Origin: Nocardioides sp. JQ2195
GTDB taxonomy: Bacteria > Actinomycetota > Actinomycetes > Propionibacteriales > Nocardioidaceae
Direction: 5' to 3'
NCBI RefSeq assembly: GCF_012272695.1
Contig: NZ_CP050902.1
Location: 744,001 to 808,000, forward strand
DNA: 64,000 nucleotides
Positions within the stretch are counted from its first letter, which is position 1, and every line of letters begins with the position of its first letter. Shown here one piece after another: positions 1 through 7,768 of the stretch. The position numbers were made by a program, and so were the translations under genes. The notes beneath the pieces were generated by a model, which was not told the origin of the DNA, searched no databases, and worked only from the letters and a program-made list of their open reading frames with translations.

Positions 1-149
1 CCACCGGCCAGCTGGACAGCCACGGCCGGCTTCGCCTGGTCAAGAAGGACATTGCCCGGATCTACACCGTGGTGCGTGAGCGCGAGCTCGGCATCCGCCA
101 GGTCCCGGGTGCCAGCAATGAGGCCGAGAAGGATGGTGGCGCCGCATGA
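1..149 (+). CDS. rpmC: 50S ribosomal protein L29, 3' part (5' end outside window)
   Basis: Only the last 48 codons are present, read from base 3. L29 sits at the polypeptide exit tunnel of the large subunit. The visible C-terminal half has the family pattern [20 protein letters not shown], followed by a short Ala/Glu/Gly-rich tail ending at TGA 147-149. The stop overlaps the rpsQ ATG by three bases, so the two genes are translationally coupled. This is the usual S10-operon order (L29 then S17). Identity follows from the motif and the position; the start lies upstream of the window. Confidence 0.93.
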   Translation, partial: TGQLDSHGRLRLVKKDIARIYTVVRERELGIRQVPGASNEAEKDGGAA

Positions 150-424
150 GCGACCAGACCGCAGTTGACGCAGAGCGCAAGAGCCGCAAGGTTCGTGAGG
201 GCCTTGTGATCGGCGACAAGATGGACAAGACCGTTGTGGTCAGCGTCGAGGACCGTGTCAAGCACGCCCTCTACGGCAAGGTCATGCGCCGCAGCAGCAA
301 GCTGAAGGTCCACGACGAGCAGAACGAGTGCGGCGTCGGCGACCGGGTCCTCATCATGGAGACCCGTCCGCTGTCGGCCACCAAGCGTTGGCGCCTGATC
401 GAGATCCTCGAGAAGGCCAAGTGA
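146..424 (+). CDS. rpsQ: 30S ribosomal protein S17
   Basis: The 92-residue product is a primary 16S rRNA binder in the body of the small subunit and has an OB-fold. The C-terminal signature [14 protein letters not shown] and the central GKVMRRSSK segment are typical. There is an N-terminal extension of about 12 residues before [15 protein letters not shown], common in actinobacteria. The ATG overlaps the rpmC stop. It is the last gene of the S10 operon, and a GC-rich hairpin follows at once. Confidence 0.97.
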   Translation: MSDQTAVDAERKSRKVREGLVIGDKMDKTVVVSVEDRVKHALYGKVMRRSSKLKVHDEQNECGVGDRVLIMETRPLSATKRWRLIEILEKAK

Positions 425-428
425 CCCC

Positions 429-451
429 GGGCCGGGTCCAGCGCCCGGCCC
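429..451 (+). terminator. hairpin after rpsQ, likely end of the S10 operon or attenuator
   Basis: A perfect 8-bp GC stem (GGGCCGGG 429-436 with CCCGGCCC 444-451) has a 7-nt loop and lies five bases after the rpsQ stop. There is no clear T-run, so it may be partial. Its place matches the classical S10/spc operon boundary. A possible spc promoter follows (TTCGGC 473-478, TAGGTC 494-499, 15-bp spacing), which is weak evidence. Confidence 0.55.
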
Positions 452-545
452 CACCACGTTTCGAAATATCAGTTCGGCAAGGCTCACGCCCCGTAGGTCT
501 CGGGATGGGCGATGAGAACCGGCACGACATTCAGGAGAAAACCCG

Positions 546-914
546 ATGATCCAGCAGGAGTCGCGACTCAAGGTCGCCGACAACACCGGTGCGAAGGAGA
601 TCCTTTGCATCCGTGTTCTCGGTGGATCTGGCCGGCGCTACGCCGGTATCGGCGACGTCATCGTTGCCACCGTCAAGGACGCGATCCCCGGTGGCAACGT
701 CAAGAAGGGCGACGTCGTCAAGGCCGTTATCGTGCGCACCGTGAAGGAGCGCCGTCGTCAGGACGGTTCCTACATCAAGTTCGACGAGAACGCAGCAGTG
801 ATCCTCAAGACGGACGGTGAGCCGCGCGGAACCCGCATCTTCGGCCCCGTCGGTCGCGAGCTGCGCGAGAAGAAGTTCATGAAGATCATCTCGCTTGCGC
901 CGGAGGTGCTGTGA
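546..914 (+). CDS. rplN: 50S ribosomal protein L14
   Basis: The 122-residue product matches the family length exactly. L14 is a five-stranded beta-barrel protein at the subunit interface (bridge B8) and binds 23S rRNA near L19. Family motifs visible are [18 protein letters not shown] at the N-terminus and [12 protein letters not shown] near residues 96-107. The ATG follows AGGAGAAAACCCG, a usable ribosome-binding site. It is the first gene of the spc operon, and its TGA overlaps the rplX ATG by one base. Confidence 0.98.
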   Translation: MIQQESRLKVADNTGAKEILCIRVLGGSGRRYAGIGDVIVATVKDAIPGGNVKKGDVVKAVIVRTVKERRRQDGSYIKFDENAAVILKTDGEPRGTRIFGPVGRELREKKFMKIISLAPEVL

Positions 915-1270
915 TGAGCAAGTCGCTGAACATCAAGAAGGGCGACACCGTCAAGGTGATCGCGGGCAAGGACAAGGGCGCCGAGGGCAAGGTCATCCAG
1001 GTGCTCCGCACCCAGGACCGTGTCATCGTCGAAGGCGTCAACCGCGTCAAGAAGCACGAGAAGGTCGTCAACCAGGGCAGTGGCAACACCGGTGGCATCG
1101 TGACCACCGAGGCCCCGATCCACGTGTCCAACGTGATGCTGGTCGAGGGTGACGGCGTCACCCGCGTCGGCTTCCGCCGTGACGAGGTCAGCAAGCGCCG
1201 TTCCGACGGCTCGACCTACACCGCTCAGCGCAGCGTTCGCGTCTCGCGCAAGACCGGTAAGGAAATCTGA
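914..1270 (+). CDS. rplX: 50S ribosomal protein L24
   Basis: The 118-residue product is an assembly initiator that binds the 5' domain of 23S rRNA. The N-terminal KOW motif is clear ([19 protein letters not shown]). ATG 914 ([11 protein letters not shown]) is preferred over the overlapping in-frame GTG at 911, because the TGATG arrangement with the rplN stop gives reinitiation. The basic C-terminus (RRSDGS...[11 protein letters not shown]) is typical. It is the second gene of the spc operon. Confidence 0.97.
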   Translation: MSKSLNIKKGDTVKVIAGKDKGAEGKVIQVLRTQDRVIVEGVNRVKKHEKVVNQGSGNTGGIVTTEAPIHVSNVMLVEGDGVTRVGFRRDEVSKRRSDGSTYTAQRSVRVSRKTGKEI

Positions 1271-1271
1271 G

Positions 1272-1838
1272 ATGACTGAGACCCAGAACACCGCTCCGCG
1301 CTTCAAGACCCGCTACCGCGAGGAGATCCTTCCCGCGCTGCAGTCCGAGTTCGACATCAAGAACGTCATGCAGGTGCCCGGCCTGACCAAGATCGTGGTC
1401 AACATGGGTGTCGGCGAGGCGGCTCGCGACTCGAAGCTGATCGAGGGCGCGATCCGCGACCTCACCGCGATCACCGGCCAGAAGCCCCAGGTGACCAAGG
1501 CCCGCAAGTCCATCGCCCAGTTCAAGCTGCGCGAGGGCATGCCGATCGGTGCCCACGTCACGCTGCGTGGCGACCGCATGTGGGAGTTCCTCGACCGCCT
1601 GCTGTCGATCGCGCTGCCCCGCATCCGCGACTTCCGTGGCCTCAACGGCAACCAGTTCGACGGACGCGGCAACTACACCTTCGGTCTGACCGAGCAGGTC
1701 ATGTTCCACGAGATCGACCAGGACAAGATCGACCGGTCGCGCGGCATGGACATCACCGTGGTGACCACCGCGACCAACGACGACGAGGGTCGTGCGCTGC
1801 TCAAGCAGCTCGGATTCCCCTTCAAGGAGGGCAACTGA
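1272..1838 (+). CDS. rplE: 50S ribosomal protein L5
   Basis: The 188-residue product binds 5S rRNA in the central protuberance and contacts the P-site tRNA. Family signatures are [16 protein letters not shown] (residues about 40-55) and the C-terminal [14 protein letters not shown] stretch. The frame stays open upstream, but the ATG at 1272 is one base after the rplX TGA and gives the normal L5 length. Actinobacterial L5 usually starts with a similar short polar leader before [10 protein letters not shown]. Confidence 0.97.
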
Positions 1839-1839
1839 C

Positions 1840-2025
1840 ATGGCGAAGACCGCACTCAAGGTGAAGGCCGCTCGCAAGCCGAAGTTCGCTGTGCGTGGCT
1901 ACACCCGCTGCCAGCGCTGTGGCCGGCCCAAGGCCGTCTACCGCAAGTTCGGCCTCTGCCGGATCTGCCTGCGGGAGATGGCGCACCGGGGCGAGCTGCC
2001 CGGCGTCACCAAGTCCTCCTGGTAA
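1840..2025 (+). CDS. rpsN: 30S ribosomal protein S14, zinc-binding type Z
   Basis: The 61-residue product is the short S14 form with two CXXC knuckles (Cys24/Cys27 and Cys40/Cys43), so it should bind one Zn2+. It assembles late in the 30S head. The start ATG is two bases after the rplE stop and follows AAGGAGGGCAACTGAC, a strong ribosome-binding site. Actinobacteria often also carry a zinc-free long S14 under Zur control elsewhere (known of the group); none is in this window. Confidence 0.97.
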
Positions 2026-2146
2026 TGCCCCCGGTCGACTGCTCCGGAACACCGGGGTCCAGCCGGCCACCGAACACAAAACGATCGCTGAAGGTCGCTC
2101 CCGAGACGCGGGAACGAAACCACGGTGGAGAAAGGGCCATTCGGCC

Positions 2147-2566
2147 ATGACGATGACTGACCCGATCGCAGACATGTTGACTCGTCTGCGCAACGCCAAC
2201 CAGGCGTTCCACGACTCGGTTGCGATGCCGTACAGCAAGCTCAAGGCGGGCGTCGCCGAGATCCTCCAGCAGGAGGGCTACATCACCTCCTTCGAGGTGA
2301 AGGACAACGTGAACGACGCCGGCGAGCCGGAGGTCGGCAAGACGCTGACCATCACGCTCAAGTTCGGCCGCAACCGCGAGCGCTCCATTGCAGGCGTTCG
2401 CCGCATCAGCAAGCCCGGTCTCCGGGTCTACGCCAAGCACACGGGTCTCCCGAAGGTGCTCGGCGGCCTGGGCGTCGCGATCATCTCGACCAGCCAGGGC
2501 CTGCTGACCGACCGTCAGGCGAACCAGAAGGGCGTGGGTGGGGAAGTCCTCGCCTACGTCTGGTAG
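2147..2566 (+). CDS. rpsH: 30S ribosomal protein S8
   Basis: The 139-residue product binds the central domain of 16S rRNA and is the spc-operon autoregulator in E. coli. The motifs [17 protein letters not shown] at the N-terminus and [19 protein letters not shown] near the C-terminus are diagnostic. ATG 2147 ([10 protein letters not shown]) matches actinobacterial orthologues; a second in-frame ATG lies at 2153. The 121-bp gap before it (2026-2146) carries a GAAAGGG ribosome-binding site but no gene. Confidence 0.97.
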   Translation: MTMTDPIADMLTRLRNANQAFHDSVAMPYSKLKAGVAEILQQEGYITSFEVKDNVNDAGEPEVGKTLTITLKFGRNRERSIAGVRRISKPGLRVYAKHTGLPKVLGGLGVAIISTSQGLLTDRQANQKGVGGEVLAYVW

Positions 2567-2602
2567 TCGGACCCGAGACCAAGGAAAGGTAGAGGAACAA
2601 GC

Positions 2603-3145
2603 ATGTCGCGCATTGGCAAGCTCCCCATCACGGTCCCCTCGGGTGTCGACGTCCAGATCGACCAGCGCCTCGTTACGGTCAAGGGCCCCAAGGGCACCCT
2701 GAGCCACAACGTTGCCGCCCCGATCACCGTCGAGCGCGGTGAGGACGGCGTACTCCAGGTGAACCGCCCCGACGACGAGCGTGAGAGCCGCTCGCTGCAC
2801 GGGCTCACCCGCACCCTGATCAACAACATGGTCACCGGTGTCACCCAGGGCTACGAGAAGAAGCTCGAGATCGTCGGCGTGGGTTACCGCGTCCTGTCGA
2901 AGGGCCCCACCCAGTTGGAGTTCCAGCTCGGGTACTCCCACTCGATCACGTTCAACGCTCCCGAGGGCATCACGTTCACCGTCGAGGGCCCGACGAAGCT
3001 CGGCGTCGTCGGCATCGACAAGCAGTTGGTCGGCGAGGTTGCAGCCAACATCCGCAAGTTGCGCAAGCCGGAGCCCTACAAGGGCAAGGGCGTTCGCTAC
3101 TCGGGTGAGCACATCCGCCGCAAGGTCGGAAAGGCTGGTAAGTGA
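2603..3145 (+). CDS. rplF: 50S ribosomal protein L6
   Basis: The 180-residue product has two related alpha/beta domains and binds 23S rRNA helix 97 near the factor-binding site. Seen motifs are [17 protein letters not shown] at the start and [25 protein letters not shown] near the end, read in two overlapping blocks. The ATG is preceded by AAAGGTAGAGGAACAAGC. The downstream rplR ATG starts three bases after the TGA. Confidence 0.97.
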   Translation: MSRIGKLPITVPSGVDVQIDQRLVTVKGPKGTLSHNVAAPITVERGEDGVLQVNRPDDERESRSLHGLTRTLINNMVTGVTQGYEKKLEIVGVGYRVLSKGPTQLEFQLGYSHSITFNAPEGITFTVEGPTKLGVVGIDKQLVGEVAANIRKLRKPEPYKGKGVRYSGEHIRRKVGKAGK

Positions 3146-3147
3146 TC

Positions 3148-3531
3148 ATGGCGATCTCACTGAAGCACAACAGGCACACCTCGGCCCGGACTGCGTCGCG
3201 CCTGCGTCGTCAGATCCGTGGACGCAAGAAGCTGAACGGCACCGCGGAGCGTCCGCGCCTCGTCGTGACGCGCTCCACCAAGCACATCAGCGCCCAGGTC
3301 GTCGACGACCTGGTCGGGAGGACCCTCGTGTCTGCCTCGACCATGGAGAACGACCTGCGCGGTTTCGAAGGCGACAAGACTGCCAAGGCGAAGAAGGTCG
3401 GCGAGCTCGTTGCCGAGCGCGCCAAGGCAGCTGGCGTCGAGGGCGTGGTCTTCGACCGCGCCGGCAACCGTTACCACGGCCGAATCGCGGCCCTTGCTGA
3501 TGGCGCCCGCGAGGGCGGCCTGACGTTCTGA
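3148..3531 (+). CDS. rplR: 50S ribosomal protein L18
   Basis: The 127-residue product binds 5S rRNA with L5 in the central protuberance. The N-terminal basic arm ([20 protein letters not shown]) and the C-terminal [24 protein letters not shown] block, in two parts, are characteristic. The frame also opens with GTG 3142 inside the rplF end, but ATG 3148 gives the canonical start. It is part of the spc operon. Confidence 0.97.
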   Translation: MAISLKHNRHTSARTASRLRRQIRGRKKLNGTAERPRLVVTRSTKHISAQVVDDLVGRTLVSASTMENDLRGFEGDKTAKAKKVGELVAERAKAAGVEGVVFDRAGNRYHGRIAALADGAREGGLTF

Positions 3532-3568
3532 TCGCAAAGACAAGCAAGAAAGAGAAGAGGTAATTCTC

Positions 3569-4174
3569 ATGAGCGGACCCCAGCGCGGACAGCGCGCCGG
3601 TGGTGAGCGCCAGGGCGGTGGCCGTGGTCGCGACGGTCGTGGCGGCCAGCAGGCCGACAAGACCGCGTACATCGAGCGCGTCGTTGCGATCAACCGTGTC
3701 GCCAAGGTCGTGAAGGGTGGACGTCGCTTCAGCTTCACCGCCCTCGTGGTCGTCGGTGACGGCGAAGGCATGGTTGGTGTCGGTTACGGCAAGGCCAAGG
3801 AAGTTCCCGCGGCCATCGCCAAGGGTGTCGAGGAGGCCAAGAAGAACTTCTTCCGGGTTCCTCGCGTCCAGGGCACCATCCCGCACCCGGTCCAGGGCGA
3901 GAAGGCGGCTGGCGTCGTCATGCTTCGTCCGGCCGCGCCCGGTACCGGTGTGATCGCCGGTGGCCCGGTGCGTGCGGTGCTCGAAGCCGCCGGCATCCAC
4001 GACGTCCTGAGCAAGTCCCTCGGTTCCTCGAACCAGATCAACATCGTGCACGCGACCGTCGAGGCGCTGCGGATGCTGGAAGAGCCCGAGGCAGTGGCCT
4101 CGCGTCGCGGGCTCACCGTGGAGCAGGTGGCCCCGGCCGCCCTGCTCAAGGCACGTGCGGAGGTGACCTCCTGA
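3569..4174 (+). CDS. rpsE: 30S ribosomal protein S5
   Basis: The 201-residue product is a decoding-fidelity protein between S4 and S8. The core starts at [18 protein letters not shown] with the usual double-stranded-RNA-binding-like fold and [22 protein letters not shown]. An N-terminal tail of about 30 residues is rich in Gly, Arg and Gln ([16 protein letters not shown]), as seen in actinobacteria. An AGAGAAGAGG ribosome-binding site precedes the ATG. The stop overlaps the rpmD start by one base. Confidence 0.97.
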   Translation: MSGPQRGQRAGGERQGGGRGRDGRGGQQADKTAYIERVVAINRVAKVVKGGRRFSFTALVVVGDGEGMVGVGYGKAKEVPAAIAKGVEEAKKNFFRVPRVQGTIPHPVQGEKAAGVVMLRPAAPGTGVIAGGPVRAVLEAAGIHDVLSKSLGSSNQINIVHATVEALRMLEEPEAVASRRGLTVEQVAPAALLKARAEVTS

Positions 4175-4356
4175 TGTCACAGCTCAAGGTCGAGCAGAAG
4201 AAGTCCACGATCGGCTGCAAGGCCAACCAGCGCAACACCCTGCGCTCGCTGGGCCTCAAGCGCATCGGCGACGTGGTCGTGAAGGAGGACCGTCCCGAGA
4301 TCCGCGGGATGGTCCAGACCGTCCGTCACCTCGTGACGGTTGAGGAAGTGAACTGA
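4174..4356 (+). CDS. rpmD: 50S ribosomal protein L30
   Basis: The 60-residue product has the small ferredoxin-like fold of L30. Visible signatures are [20 protein letters not shown] and the C-terminal [23 protein letters not shown] coupling links it to rpsE, and the rplO ATG follows the stop by one base. It is a normal single-domain bacterial L30. Confidence 0.97.
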   Translation: MSQLKVEQKKSTIGCKANQRNTLRSLGLKRIGDVVVKEDRPEIRGMVQTVRHLVTVEEVN

Positions 4357-4357
4357 C

Positions 4358-4798
4358 ATGACGCTCAAGCTGCACCACTTGCGTCCGGCCCCCGGTGCCA
4401 AGACCGCCAAGACCCGCGTCGGTCGTGGTGAGGGTTCCAAGGGCAAGACTGCCGGTCGCGGTACCAAGGGCACCAAGGCGCGCTACCAGGTTCCGGTTGC
4501 CTTCGAGGGTGGCCAGATGCCGCTGCACATGCGCCTCCCGAAGCTCAAGGGCTTCAAGAACCCGTTCAAGGTCGAGTTCCAGGTCGTGAACCTGGACCGT
4601 CTGGGCGCGCTGTTCCCCGAGGGTGGCACCGTCACCGTCGAGGACCTCGTCGCCAAGGGCGCCGCCCGCGACGGTCACCCGGTGAAGGTCCTCGGACAGG
4701 GCGAGATCTCCGTGGCGGTGCAGGTGAGCGCGAACGCGTTCTCCGGCGCTGCCAAGCAGAAGATCGAAGCCGCCGGCGGCACCGTAACGGTGCTCTGA
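4358..4798 (+). CDS. rplO: 50S ribosomal protein L15
   Basis: The 146-residue product is a late-assembly protein of the large subunit. The N-terminal [20 protein letters not shown] and the Gly/Lys-rich [15 protein letters not shown] extension are typical, as is the [19 protein letters not shown] signature. It is the last ribosomal gene of the spc operon here and is followed by a strong hairpin at 4819-4851. Confidence 0.97.
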   Translation: MTLKLHHLRPAPGAKTAKTRVGRGEGSKGKTAGRGTKGTKARYQVPVAFEGGQMPLHMRLPKLKGFKNPFKVEFQVVNLDRLGALFPEGGTVTVEDLVAKGAARDGHPVKVLGQGEISVAVQVSANAFSGAAKQKIEAAGGTVTVL

Positions 4799-4818
4799 TC
4801 GGACTTCAGTAGAACATG

Positions 4819-4851
4819 GCGAGGGGCCCGGATTCGTCCGGCGCCCCTCGC
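4819..4851 (+). terminator. terminator after rplO (UUCG tetraloop hairpin)
   Basis: A 14-bp stem has arms 4819-4832 and 4837-4851, one bulged C at 4842 and a TTCG tetraloop at 4833-4836. No T-run follows. The stem separates rplO from secY, and a -10-like TAGGCT (4887-4892) stands between it and secY. The secY-adk-map unit may therefore have its own promoter (inference). Confidence 0.75.
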
Positions 4852-4955
4852 CCTGTCTCACCCGACGACTCCATTTGAGACCCTGTTAGGCTTCCCCGAG
4901 TTCTCGCCCGGCCGCTCCGGCCGGCGTGCGGCCCCAGCTTGAGAAAGAGGATCAC

Positions 4956-6257
4956 GTGCTAGGCGCGTTCGCCAACGCTTTCCGGACACCGGATCTGCGA
5001 CGCAAGTTGCTGTTCGTCCTGGGGATCATCGTGATCTTCCGGCTCGGATCGTCCTTCCCGACCCCCGGGGTCAACACCGCCAACGTCGAGACCTGCATCA
5101 ACCTGGTCGAGAGCAACACGGTCTACAACCTGATCAACCTGTTCTCCGGTGGCGCGCTGCTGAAGCTGGCGGTCTTCGCGCTCGGGATCATGCCCTACAT
5201 CACCGCCTCCATCATCCTGCAGCTGCTCGTCGTGGTCATCCCACGGCTCGAAGCGCTGAAGAAGGAAGGCCAGGCGGGCCAGACCAAGATCACCCAGTAC
5301 ACGCGCTACCTGACGCTCGGGCTCGCGCTGCTCCAGGCCACCGGCATCGTCGCGCTGGCCCGCTCCGGCCAGCTGCTCCAGGGCTGCGAGCTCGACCTGC
5401 TGCACAGCAACAGCACGTCCACGTTCATGGTCATGGTCATCACGATGACCGCCGGCACCGCCGTGATCATGTGGCTCGGTGAGCTGATCACCGAGCGTGG
5501 CATCGGCAACGGCATGTCGATCCTGATCTTCACCCAGGTGGTCGCGACGTTCCCCGGTTCGCTGTGGGGCGTGCAGAAGAGCCAGGGCTGGCTCACCTTC
5601 GGGATCGTGATGGTGGTCGGGCTCGTCCTGGTCGCCGCAGTCATCTTCATCGAGCAGGCCCAGCGCCGCATCCCCGTGCAGTACGCACGGCGCATGGTGG
5701 GGCGCAAGATGTTCGGCGGCAGCTCGACGTACATCCCCCTGAAGGTCAACCAGGCCGGCATCATCCCCGTCATCTTCGCCTCGTCGCTGATGTACCTCCC
5801 GGCGATGGCCGTGCAGTTCAACCAGAACCGCAACCCGCAGCCCGAGTGGCTCGGTTGGGTCAACAAGTACCTCGTCGACGGCAGCCACCCGCTCTACATG
5901 GCGATCTACTTCGCGCTCATCATCTTCTTCACCTACTTCTACGTCTCGATCACCTTCGACCCGAAGGAAGTCGCGGACAACATGAAGAAGTACGGCGGCT
6001 TCATCCCCGGGATCCGGGCTGGCAAGCCGACTGAGGACTACCTGTCCTACGTCCTGTCCCGGATCACCTTCCCGGGCGCGCTTTACCTCGGTCTCATCTC
6101 GCTGGTCCCACTGATCGCCTTCGCACTGATCAAGGCAGACCAGAACTTCCCGTTCGGCGGCACGTCCATCCTGATCATGGTCGGTGTTGCGCTCGACACG
6201 GTGAAGCAGATCGAGAGCCAGCTCCAGCAGCGCAACTATGAAGGATTCCTCCGCTGA
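4956..6257 (+). CDS. secY: preprotein translocase subunit SecY
   Basis: The 433-residue product is the channel subunit of the SecYEG translocon with ten predicted membrane helices. Recognisable parts are NAFRTPDLRRKLLFVLGII (first helix), the NLFSGGALLKLAVFALGIMP segment forming the plug region, and a C-terminus with QIESQLQQRNYEGFLR. GTG 4956 is chosen because GAGAAAGAGG lies six bases upstream and the product then starts LGAFANAF; an upstream in-frame GTG (4926) lacks an SD. The stop overlaps the adk ATG by one base. Confidence 0.96.
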   Translation: MLGAFANAFRTPDLRRKLLFVLGIIVIFRLGSSFPTPGVNTANVETCINLVESNTVYNLINLFSGGALLKLAVFALGIMPYITASIILQLLVVVIPRLEALKKEGQAGQTKITQYTRYLTLGLALLQATGIVALARSGQLLQGCELDLLHSNSTSTFMVMVITMTAGTAVIMWLGELITERGIGNGMSILIFTQVVATFPGSLWGVQKSQGWLTFGIVMVVGLVLVAAVIFIEQAQRRIPVQYARRMVGRKMFGGSSTYIPLKVNQAGIIPVIFASSLMYLPAMAVQFNQNRNPQPEWLGWVNKYLVDGSHPLYMAIYFALIIFFTYFYVSITFDPKEVADNMKKYGGFIPGIRAGKPTEDYLSYVLSRITFPGALYLGLISLVPLIAFALIKADQNFPFGGTSILIMVGVALDTVKQIESQLQQRNYEGFLR

Positions 6258-6847
6258 TGACCTCCAACCCACAGGGAAATCGCATCATCCTGATGGGCCC
6301 GCCCGGAGCGGGCAAGGGCACCCAGGCCAAGGTGATCGCCAACCACTTCGGGATCCCTGCGATCTCCACCGGTGACATCTTCCGTGCCAACGTGGCCGGG
6401 AAGACCGAGCTGGGCCTCGAAGCCCAGCGCTACATGGACGCCGGTGAGTACGTCCCCGACGAGATCACCAACGCGATGGTCCGTGACCGGCTCGCCAAGC
6501 CCGACGCCGAGCCCGGGTTCCTGCTCGACGGCTACCCGCGCACCCTGGCACAGGTCGAGGAGCTCGACGGGATGCTGGCCTCGGGGCAGCCGGTCAACGC
6601 CGTCGTGGTCCTGACCTGCGACAACGAGGAGCTGATCAGCCGCCTGCTGCAGCGTGCGCAGGTCGAGGGTCGCGCCGACGACACCGAAGAGGTGATCCGT
6701 CGCCGTCAGGAGGTCTACACCGAGCAGACCGCGCCGCTGATCGAGGTCTACTCCGGTCGCGGCCTGGTCATCGAGATCGACGGCATGGGCGAGATCGACG
6801 CGGTCACGCACCGGATCTTCGACGCTCTCGAGGCACAGGCGGTCTGA
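6257..6847 (+). CDS. adk: adenylate kinase
   Basis: The 196-residue cytosolic enzyme interconverts ATP + AMP and 2 ADP. The P-loop is GPPGAGKGT at residues 14-22. The AMP-binding segment STGDIFRANV and the DGYPRTLAQ motif are present. It is the short-LID form, lacking the zinc-finger insertion of long-type Adk, as usual in actinobacteria. TGATG overlap couples it to secY; this secY-adk-map order is widely conserved. Confidence 0.97.
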   Translation: MTSNPQGNRIILMGPPGAGKGTQAKVIANHFGIPAISTGDIFRANVAGKTELGLEAQRYMDAGEYVPDEITNAMVRDRLAKPDAEPGFLLDGYPRTLAQVEELDGMLASGQPVNAVVVLTCDNEELISRLLQRAQVEGRADDTEEVIRRRQEVYTEQTAPLIEVYSGRGLVIEIDGMGEIDAVTHRIFDALEAQAV

Positions 6848-6896
6848 TCCGTGCTCCACCGACCGGTCGTCTGCTGCGTGTCCGTGAGGCCGACCC

Positions 6897-7715
6897 ATGT
6901 TCGGTGAGCGGATCCAGCTGAAGTCGCCCGAGCAGATCGACAAGATGCGGGTCGCCGGCCTGCTCGTGGGGCAGACCCTGGAGGTCCTGCGTTCCTCGGT
7001 GCGTGCCGGGATATCGACCGCGGAGCTCGACGCGATCGCTGAGGACAACATTCGCTCGGGCGGTGGGATCCCGTCGTTCAAGGGATACAGCCAGCCGCCG
7101 TTCCCGGCATCGATCTGTGCGTCGGTCAACGACGAGGTCGTCCACGGCGTCCCCGGCGACCGGGTGCTGGCCGACGGCGACATCATCTCCATCGACTGTG
7201 GTGCCATCGTGGACGGTTGGCACGGTGACGCGGCGATCACCGTCGCGGTCGGAGAGGTCTCGGCCGAGGCAGCCGACCTGATGCGGGTCACCGAGGAGTC
7301 GATGTGGCGTGGATTCGCTGCGGCACGCCTCGGCGGCAAGGTGGGGGACATCTCCCACGCGGTCGAGAGCTACGTCCGCAGCCAGGGCGACTTCGGCATC
7401 CTCGAGGACTTCACCGGTCACGGCATCGGCACCGAGATGCACCAGCCGCCGAACGTGCCCAACTTCGGCCGTGCCGGCCGGGGACCCAAGCTCGTGCGTG
7501 GCCTCGCGCTGGCCGTGGAGCCGATGGTGACGACGGGTTCGAAGCACACCGATGAGCTCGATGACGGGTGGACGATGGTCACTGTCGACGGCAGCCTGGC
7601 CGCTCACTACGAGCACACGTTCACGCTCACGCCGAACGGCGCCTGGATCCTCACGGCGCTCGACGGGGGAGAGACGCGGCTCGCGGAGCTCGGTGTCCCC
7701 TTCGGCGGCCACTGA
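6897..7715 (+). CDS. map: type I methionine aminopeptidase
   Basis: The 272-residue metalloenzyme removes the initiator Met from nascent proteins. The five metal ligands of the pita-bread fold are all found: Asp100, Asp111, His175, Glu208 and Glu239, within SIDCGAIVDGWHGD, GHGIGTEMHQPP, AVEPM and YEHTF. No long N-terminal SH3-binding extension is present. It lies 49 bp after adk, so is probably cotranscribed. It ends the conserved spc-side block; unrelated genes follow until infA. Confidence 0.96.
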   Translation: MFGERIQLKSPEQIDKMRVAGLLVGQTLEVLRSSVRAGISTAELDAIAEDNIRSGGGIPSFKGYSQPPFPASICASVNDEVVHGVPGDRVLADGDIISIDCGAIVDGWHGDAAITVAVGEVSAEAADLMRVTEESMWRGFAAARLGGKVGDISHAVESYVRSQGDFGILEDFTGHGIGTEMHQPPNVPNFGRAGRGPKLVRGLALAVEPMVTTGSKHTDELDDGWTMVTVDGSLAAHYEHTFTLTPNGAWILTALDGGETRLAELGVPFGGH

Positions 7716-7725
7716 GCCGTTCGAC

Positions 7726-7731
7726 TAGCGT
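7726..7731 (+). promoter_or_regulatory. -10 box TAGCGT upstream of the FHA-ABC gene
   Basis: TAGCGT lies just after the map stop and 37 bp before the ATG at 7769. The short leader keeps an SD-like AGGTAGGAG ending two bases before the codon CCC that precedes the ATG. This suggests an independent transcript for the FHA-ABC gene. No clear -35 was found. Confidence 0.4.
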
Positions 7732-7768
7732 GGGTCCGACCATCCAGCCCCAGACCAGGTAGGAGCCC